Assembly: GCA_964347475.1 (NCBI GenBank)
Contig: CAYFYY010000040.1
Coordinates: 1 to 37,348 of the forward strand
Direction: 5' to 3'
DNA: 37,348 nucleotides
DNA from: GCA-020356105 sp964347475
Lineage (GTDB): Bacteria > Pseudomonadota > Alphaproteobacteria > UBA8366 > JADFVY01
Each line of letters begins with the position of its first letter. Position 1 is the stretch's first letter. The translations under genes were made by a program, and so were the position numbers. This document shows, one piece after another, positions 32,872 through 37,348 of the stretch. Below the pieces are notes generated by a model. The model did no database searches. It saw only the letters and a list, made by a program, of their open reading frames with translations, and was not told the origin of the DNA.

Positions 32872-34092
32872 CTAACGCGCCGGCATCCGGTCGAGGATGA
32901 CGGCGAGCAGGCAGACCCCCATCACAAGCGCGACGCCATAGAACACCCAGCTCGGGTGGCCGAGGTCGAGGATCCAGCCGAACAGGATCGGCGCGACGGC
33001 GCCGCCGGCGGCGGCGCCGGTCGAGACATAGCCGTAGGCGCGGCCGAGCGTCCTGCGCGTCGCCCGGGCACGCACCAGCATGTCGCGCTGCGGCCGCGCC
33101 GAGCCCTGCAGGAAGCCGGCGATCAGGAACAGCGCCAGCAGCAGGGCCGCCGGCAGGTCGAACAGCGCCACCAGCACCATGATCGCCGCCGAGACCGCGA
33201 AGGCGAGGCCGAGCGAGATGTCGTGCCGGCGCAGACGGTCGGCGAGCCAGCCGCCGAACAGCACGCCGGCGATGCTGGCGAACAGATAGGCGGTCAGCGC
33301 CGCCGCGGCCGCCGCCATCGGGGTGCCGTGCGCCTCGCCGAGCGCCGAGACCGAGAACGAGCGTACGGCGCTGGAGGTCAGGGCGGTGCAGACGAAGAAC
33401 GCCAGCATCAGCAGCATCGGACGCGACAGGAACAGGGCGAGACCGCGCGGTCCCTCGGTCGCCTCCTCGGTGCCGGCTGTTTCCGCCTTGACGGCGCGCC
33501 GCGCCTCGATGTCGCCGGTCAGCGCATCGCGCATGGCCAGGATCGCGACCATGCCGGCGAGTCCCGCGATTCCGACCGCGGCGAGCGCCGCGCGCCAGTC
33601 CCACAGGGCGGCGAGGAAGATCATCAGCGCCGGCGACACCGCGGTGCCGAGATGGCCGGCCGAGGTGTGCAGGCTGAACGCCTTGCCGACCCGGCGCTCG
33701 TCGATGGTCGCGCTGAGGATGGCGAAGTCGGCCGGGTGGAAGACGCTATGGCCGATCCCGGCGGCGGCGGCGAGGGCGAGCAGCGGTGCGTAGCCTTGGG
33801 CCAGCCCCATCAGCGCGAAACAGCCGCCTTCGAGGCCGAGCCCGAGGGCCACGACCAGCGGCCCGCCGATGCGGTCGACCAGCAGGCCGACCGGCATCTG
33901 GGCGATGCTGGAGGCGGCGTAGAACACGGTCATGAGCAGCCCGAGCTCGGCATAGCTCAGCCCCATCTCGGCCTGCAGCAACGGGAACAGCGGCGGCAGG
34001 GCAAGCAGGTAGATATGGCTCATGAAGTGGCCGCCGCAGACGAGCCCGAGGACCCGCCCGTCCTGCCGCAACGTCGCCGCCCGTGCCTCCAT
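32872..34092 (-). CDS. Major facilitator superfamily transporter
   Basis: The 406-residue protein has about 12 hydrophobic helices in two halves, with a charged central loop (ALTGDIEARRAVKAETAGTE). The first half has MPVGLLVDRIGG, the family's G-x-L-x-D-R-x-G type loop after helix 2. A third of the way through, GHSVFHPADFAILSATIDER resembles fosmidomycin-resistance-type MFS proteins. It is the last gene of the operon with the dehydratase and the DapA-like enzyme (44 bp gap), so it is likely to import their sugar acid or a related anion. Substrate and direction are inferred from context. Confidence 0.87.
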   Translation of the reverse strand: MEARAATLRQDGRVLGLVCGGHFMSHIYLLALPPLFPLLQAEMGLSYAELGLLMTVFYAASSIAQMPVGLLVDRIGGPLVVALGLGLEGGCFALMGLAQGYAPLLALAAAAGIGHSVFHPADFAILSATIDERRVGKAFSLHTSAGHLGTAVSPALMIFLAALWDWRAALAAVGIAGLAGMVAILAMRDALTGDIEARRAVKAETAGTEEATEGPRGLALFLSRPMLLMLAFFVCTALTSSAVRSFSVSALGEAHGTPMAAAAAALTAYLFASIAGVLFGGWLADRLRRHDISLGLAFAVSAAIMVLVALFDLPAALLLALFLIAGFLQGSARPQRDMLVRARATRRTLGRAYGYVSTGAAAGGAVAPILFGWILDLGHPSWVFYGVALVMGVCLLAVILDRMPAR

Positions 34093-34136
34093 GCGCCTCC
34101 CTCACCCTTGTGCCGGCCCGCCGGCCGCCACGCACG

Positions 34137-35066
34137 TCAGACCGTCGCCGCCTCGGCGAGGCCCGGCATCCGGAACGCCCGTTTCTCGAGCTCGGCGACC
34201 AGGCCTGCCTTCTGCTCCGCGGTCAGCTCGACCAGCGGCGGCCGCACCCGCGCCCAGCCGGCATCGCCCGAATGGTGCGCGATGGCTGCCTTCAGGGCCG
34301 GGATCATCGGGAATTTCTGCACCGCACCGCGCAGATCGTCGAGCTGCGCCTGCATCGCCTCGGCGCCGTCCGACTGCCAGCCCGCATAGAGCGCGTGGAT
34401 CGCCGCAGGGTTGATGTTGGCGGTGGCCGAGATGCAGCCCGCGCCGCCGCCGCGCATGTTGGCGAGGAGGAAGGTCTCGCTGCCGGCGAACACGGCGAAG
34501 CCGGGGAACCGCTTGTGCATCGCGGACGTGTTGTCCCAATCGCCGGAGCTGTCCTTGATGCCGACGACGGTGTCGGGGAAGTCCTTCAACAGGCGCTCGA
34601 TCAGCGTCAGCGTGATCGGCACCTGGGCGACCGGCGGGATGTGGTAGAGATAGATGCGCAGGTTTGCATCGCCGACCCGCTCGATCACCTCGGCATAGCC
34701 GCGGTACAGCCCCTCGTCGCTCACCCCCTTGTAATAGAAGGGCGGCAGCATCAGCACGCCCGCGCAGCCGCGCCGGATCGCATGGGCCGTGAGCCGCACC
34801 GTATCCGGGATGGCGCAGGCGCCGGTCCCCGGCATCATGCGGCCGGTGTCCAGCCCGCCGTCGACCAGCGCGTCGATGAGCGCGATCTTCTCCTCGACCG
34901 ACAGCGAGTTGCCCTCGCTGTTGGTGCCGAACACGGCAAGGCCGCAGTTCTGCGACAACAGCCAGCGGCACTGCCGCACCAGCCGGTCAGCATCGGGGCT
35001 GAGGTCCTTCCGGAACGGCGTGACCACCGGCGACAGCACGCCGGACATCTTCTCGGGCTGGGGCAT
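34137..35066 (-). CDS. DapA-family enzyme, possible 2-keto-3-deoxy sugar-acid aldolase/dehydratase
   Basis: This 309-residue TIM barrel has Schiff-base K171 (VVGIKDSSGDWDNT) and Y141 (IYLYHIPP). The carboxylate loop is FGTNSEGNSLS, close to the canonical GTTGE. It differs clearly from the other DapA-like gene at 29214 and is not its tandem copy. Gene order (IlvD/Edd dehydratase, this, MFS) is that of sugar-acid pathways in which an aldonate is dehydrated and the 2-keto-3-deoxy acid is then cut or dehydrated again. The L-arabonate pathway of Azospirillum is the closest known case. The exact sugar is not decidable. Confidence 0.87.
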   Translation of the reverse strand: MPQPEKMSGVLSPVVTPFRKDLSPDADRLVRQCRWLLSQNCGLAVFGTNSEGNSLSVEEKIALIDALVDGGLDTGRMMPGTGACAIPDTVRLTAHAIRRGCAGVLMLPPFYYKGVSDEGLYRGYAEVIERVGDANLRIYLYHIPPVAQVPITLTLIERLLKDFPDTVVGIKDSSGDWDNTSAMHKRFPGFAVFAGSETFLLANMRGGGAGCISATANINPAAIHALYAGWQSDGAEAMQAQLDDLRGAVQKFPMIPALKAAIAHHSGDAGWARVRPPLVELTAEQKAGLVAELEKRAFRMPGLAEAATV

Positions 35067-35139
35067 CTGCGGGCATCTCCTTCGTTATGCGTCGGCAGTT
35101 CCGATAGCGGGTCGAGGGCGCCAAGGCAAGCGCTGCAAC

Positions 35140-36861
35140 TCACACCGGCGTCTTCGCGGTAAACGGTCGCCGGGCGAGGAAATCGAGGTCGCAGCCCTCG
35201 TCGGCCTGGGTCACGTGGTCGAGATGCAGGCGCTTGTAGCCGCGCTCGGCCCGGGCGGTGCCCGGCGGCGTCCAGGCGGCGCGGCGCGCTGCCAGCTCGT
35301 CCTCCGAGACCTCCAGGTCGAGCCGCCGCGCCGGCACGTCGAGCGTGATCGTATCGCCGTCACGGATCAGCGCCAGCGGCCCGCCGATGGCGGCCTCGGG
35401 GCAGACGTGGAGAACGACGCTGCCGAAGGCGGTGCCGCTCATCCGCGCGTCGGAGATCCGCACCATGTCGCGCACCCCTTGCTGCGCCAGCTTCTTCGGG
35501 ATCGGGATATAGCCCGCTTCCGGCATGCCGGGCGCGCCCTTCGGCCCGGCGTTGCGCAGCACCAGCACGTCGTCAGGATTGACGTCGAGGTCGGAATCGT
35601 CGATGCGCGCGGCCAGATCCTCCAGCGAATCGAAGACGACGGCCCGGCCGCTGTGCCGCAGCAGCGCTGCACTGGCGCCGGACTGCTTGATGATGGCGCT
35701 GCCGGGGCAGAGGTTGCCGCGCAAGACGGCGATGCCGCCCTCCCCGTAGACCGGGTCGGCGCGCGGCCGGACGACCTCCTGCGCCCAGCCGGCAGGGGCG
35801 GCCGCGATATCCTCGCCGAGGGTCTTGCCGGTGCAGGTCAGCGCGTCGGCATGCAGCAGGTCGCGGATCTCGCGCAGCACGGTGACCAGCCCGCCCGCCT
35901 TCTGCAGATCCTCCATGTAGCCGGCGCCGGAGGGCTTAAGGTCGACCAGCACCGGCGTCTCGCGCCCCATCGCATCGAACGCGTCGAGGTCGACCTCGAT
36001 GCCGAGCCGCCCGGCCACCGCCGTGATGTGGATCAGCGCGTTGGTCGAGCCGCCGATCGCCAGCAGCACGCGCAGAGCGTTGGCGAAGGCCTGCGGCGTC
36101 ATGATCCTGTCCGGCGTCAACCCTTCCTTCGCCATCGCCACGGCGCGCAGGCCGCTCGCCTCGGCATGGCGCAGCCGGTCCGCCATCACCGCCGGGATCG
36201 CGGCGCCGCCCGGCAGCATCATGCCGAGCGCCTCGGTCATGCAGGCCATGGTGCTGGCGGTGCCCATGACCATGCAGGTGCCCGCCGTCGGCATCAGCCG
36301 TCCGCCGATCGCATCGATCTCGTCCGCGTCGATCTCGCCGGCGCGGTGCAGCCCCCAAAGCCGACGGCAGTCGGTGCAGGCGCCGAGCCGCTCGCCGCGA
36401 TGATCGCCGGTCATCATCGGCCCGGTGACGACGATCAGCGAGGGCACGTTGGCGCTGGCCGCGGCCATCAGCTGCGCCGGCACGGTCTTGTCGCAGCCGC
36501 CGATCAGCACCGCCGCATCCATCGGCAGCGCGCCCAGCATCTCCTCGGTGTCCATGGCCATCAGGTTGCGGTAGAGCATGCTGGTCGGATAGGCGAAAGA
36601 CTCGTGCAGCGAGACCGTCGGGAACTCGATCGCGAGGCCGCCGGCCATGGCGACGCCGCGCCTGATCGCGGCGACCAGGTCCGGTGCCGTGCGGTGGCAC
36701 GGATTGAAGCCGCTGAAGGTATCGGCGATGCCGACGACCGGCCGGTCGAGCGCCGCGTCGGAATAGCCCATCGCCTTGATGAAGGCCTTGCGCAGGAACC
36801 GGGCGAAGCCCTCGTCGCCATAGCGGGTCAGCCCCCTGCGCATGCCGCTCCGCTTTGCCAT
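35140..36861 (-). CDS. IlvD/Edd-family dehydratase, probably for sugar acids
   Basis: From the ATG at 36861 (GAGGGG six bases upstream) the product is 573 residues long. Iron-sulfur ligands C55 (FNPCH), C123 (GGCDKT) and C196 (TAGTCMVMGTAS) are all present, with K125 next to the second, the lysine that binds magnesium when carboxylated. Length and the N-terminus (RRGLTRYGDEGFARFLRKAF) fit the L-arabonate/D-xylonate dehydratases better than dihydroxyacid dehydratase of branched-chain amino-acid synthesis. It heads the operon with a DapA-like enzyme and an MFS transporter. Such enzymes are [2Fe-2S] and oxygen-tolerant as a rule. The substrate is inferred. Confidence 0.9.
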   Translation of the reverse strand: MAKRSGMRRGLTRYGDEGFARFLRKAFIKAMGYSDAALDRPVVGIADTFSGFNPCHRTAPDLVAAIRRGVAMAGGLAIEFPTVSLHESFAYPTSMLYRNLMAMDTEEMLGALPMDAAVLIGGCDKTVPAQLMAAASANVPSLIVVTGPMMTGDHRGERLGACTDCRRLWGLHRAGEIDADEIDAIGGRLMPTAGTCMVMGTASTMACMTEALGMMLPGGAAIPAVMADRLRHAEASGLRAVAMAKEGLTPDRIMTPQAFANALRVLLAIGGSTNALIHITAVAGRLGIEVDLDAFDAMGRETPVLVDLKPSGAGYMEDLQKAGGLVTVLREIRDLLHADALTCTGKTLGEDIAAAPAGWAQEVVRPRADPVYGEGGIAVLRGNLCPGSAIIKQSGASAALLRHSGRAVVFDSLEDLAARIDDSDLDVNPDDVLVLRNAGPKGAPGMPEAGYIPIPKKLAQQGVRDMVRISDARMSGTAFGSVVLHVCPEAAIGGPLALIRDGDTITLDVPARRLDLEVSEDELAARRAAWTPPGTARAERGYKRLHLDHVTQADEGCDLDFLARRPFTAKTPV

Positions 36862-37037
36862 CGCTTGCCCCTCGTCCTGGCCGTGTCCCGGCCGCATTCA
36901 ACCACGCCTGCCGACGCGGCGCGACCTCATCCTGCGAAACGAGCCCATGCAAAGGCGTTTTCCGCGGCTTTCGGCCGGCCGGAGTCCCTCCGCGTTGACG
37001 TCGACCCGGTGCCGCAGCGGCGGCAACGGAACAGGCC

Positions 37038-37348
37038 CTATGCGACGACGATCGGCTCCGGCGCCGGGCGGCCGAGGATCATGTCGGCGGCCTTCTCGGC
37101 GATCATCAGGACGGCGGCGTTGAGGTTCGCCGACGGCATCCGCGGCATGATCGCGGCGTCGACGACGCGCAGCCCCGCGAGCCCGTGCACCCGCAACTCG
37201 TCGTCGACCACCGTCGTCGGGTCGCTCGCCGGGCCCATGCGGCAGGTGCCCATGGGGTGGAAGGTCGTCGTGCCGCGCAGCTTGACCGCCTCCATCAGCT
37301 CGTCGTCCGTCTGCACCTGGTCGCCGGGGAAGTCCTCGCCGTCGAAAT
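37038..37348 (-). CDS. GMC-family oxidoreductase, C-terminal fragment (window edge)
   Basis: About 103 codons are visible, and the gene runs off the right edge. FHPMGTCRMG holds the catalytic histidine of glucose-methanol-choline oxidoreductases, and VVDAAIMPRMPSANLNAAVL the second active-site residue (Asn in NLNAAV) and the FAD-binding end. VVDDELRVHGLAGLRVVD is also typical. The tail ends LGRPAPEPIVVA. The N-terminal Rossmann fold lies outside the window, so choline, alcohol and other subgroups cannot be told apart. It lies 176 bp upstream of the dehydratase gene on the same strand and could feed the same pathway. Confidence 0.93.
   Translation of the reverse strand, partial: FDGEDFPGDQVQTDDELMEAVKLRGTTTFHPMGTCRMGPASDPTTVVDDELRVHGLAGLRVVDAAIMPRMPSANLNAAVLMIAEKAADMILGRPAPEPIVVA

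Noticed and set aside
29214..35066. The two DapA-like genes as lysine-biosynthesis dapA copies
   Set aside because: One lacks the GTTGE-type loop, and both lie in catabolic operons with a bicupin or a sugar-acid dehydratase.
35140..36861. Dihydroxyacid dehydratase of valine/isoleucine synthesis (ilvD)
   Set aside because: The N-terminus, length and operon partners fit the sugar-acid dehydratase branch better; not excluded without a tree.

Overview
The window looks like a GC-rich alphaproteobacterial chromosome, probably Rhodospirillales-like. The signs are the murA-DUF2948 gene pair, the style of the tandem chemoreceptors, FNR/FixK-type boxes and an intergenic palindrome family common in that class. 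This is judged from recalled gene content, not from a search. The record is a draft: the 100-N gap at 2956-3055 is flanked by the same 55 bases on both sides, and collapsing them restores one intact chemoreceptor gene.

Layout. 1-4193: the end of one methyl-accepting chemotaxis protein and two further complete ones; the first complete one has a sigma-54-type promoter and a large leader hairpin. 4215-13473: a mixed region with a DddQ-like DMSP-lyase cupin, two ParA-like ATPase paralogues, VOC and DUF6448 proteins, an alpha/beta hydrolase, cupins, two degenerate GIY-YIG-like paralogues, a GNAT acetyltransferase and a metallophosphoesterase. Two identical tRNA-Thr(GGT) genes lie in about 110-bp direct repeats on either side of a lower-GC Stf0-type sulfotransferase, which looks like a small acquired insert. 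13556-15560: a small basic protein, murA and DUF2948.

15592-23515 is the most unusual part. A sigma-54 enhancer-binding protein borders a set of Sec-exported proteins: a long protein with tandem Gln/Asn-rich repeats (core VQQNNGxxN), two short proteins with a single related motif, a small protein with a double-glycine-like motif, a secreted C39-family cysteine peptidase, a secreted peptidoglycan-binding protein and an outer-membrane beta-barrel protein. Two exact sigma-54 promoters (GG-N10-GC) and one near-match precede these genes, one exact site directly beside the regulator. The part list resembles the Pseudomonas Fap functional-amyloid system (repeat subunits, C39 peptidase FapD, outer-membrane porin FapF), but I recognise no direct Fap orthologue. 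I read it as a candidate undescribed amyloid-like or surface-fibre system.

23887-37348 is mostly metabolic: a Sel1-repeat protein, a 3-hydroxyisobutyrate-dehydrogenase-like enzyme, a methyltransferase, an FNR-box-preceded lipoprotein hydrolase with a small membrane protein, and a lipoprotein. Then come a leftward operon (AhpD-like, gentisate-dioxygenase-like bicupin, DapA-like aldolase) divergent from a UbiX flavin prenyltransferase, a leftward sugar-acid operon (IlvD/Edd dehydratase, DapA-like enzyme, MFS transporter), and the C-terminus of a GMC oxidoreductase cut by the window edge.
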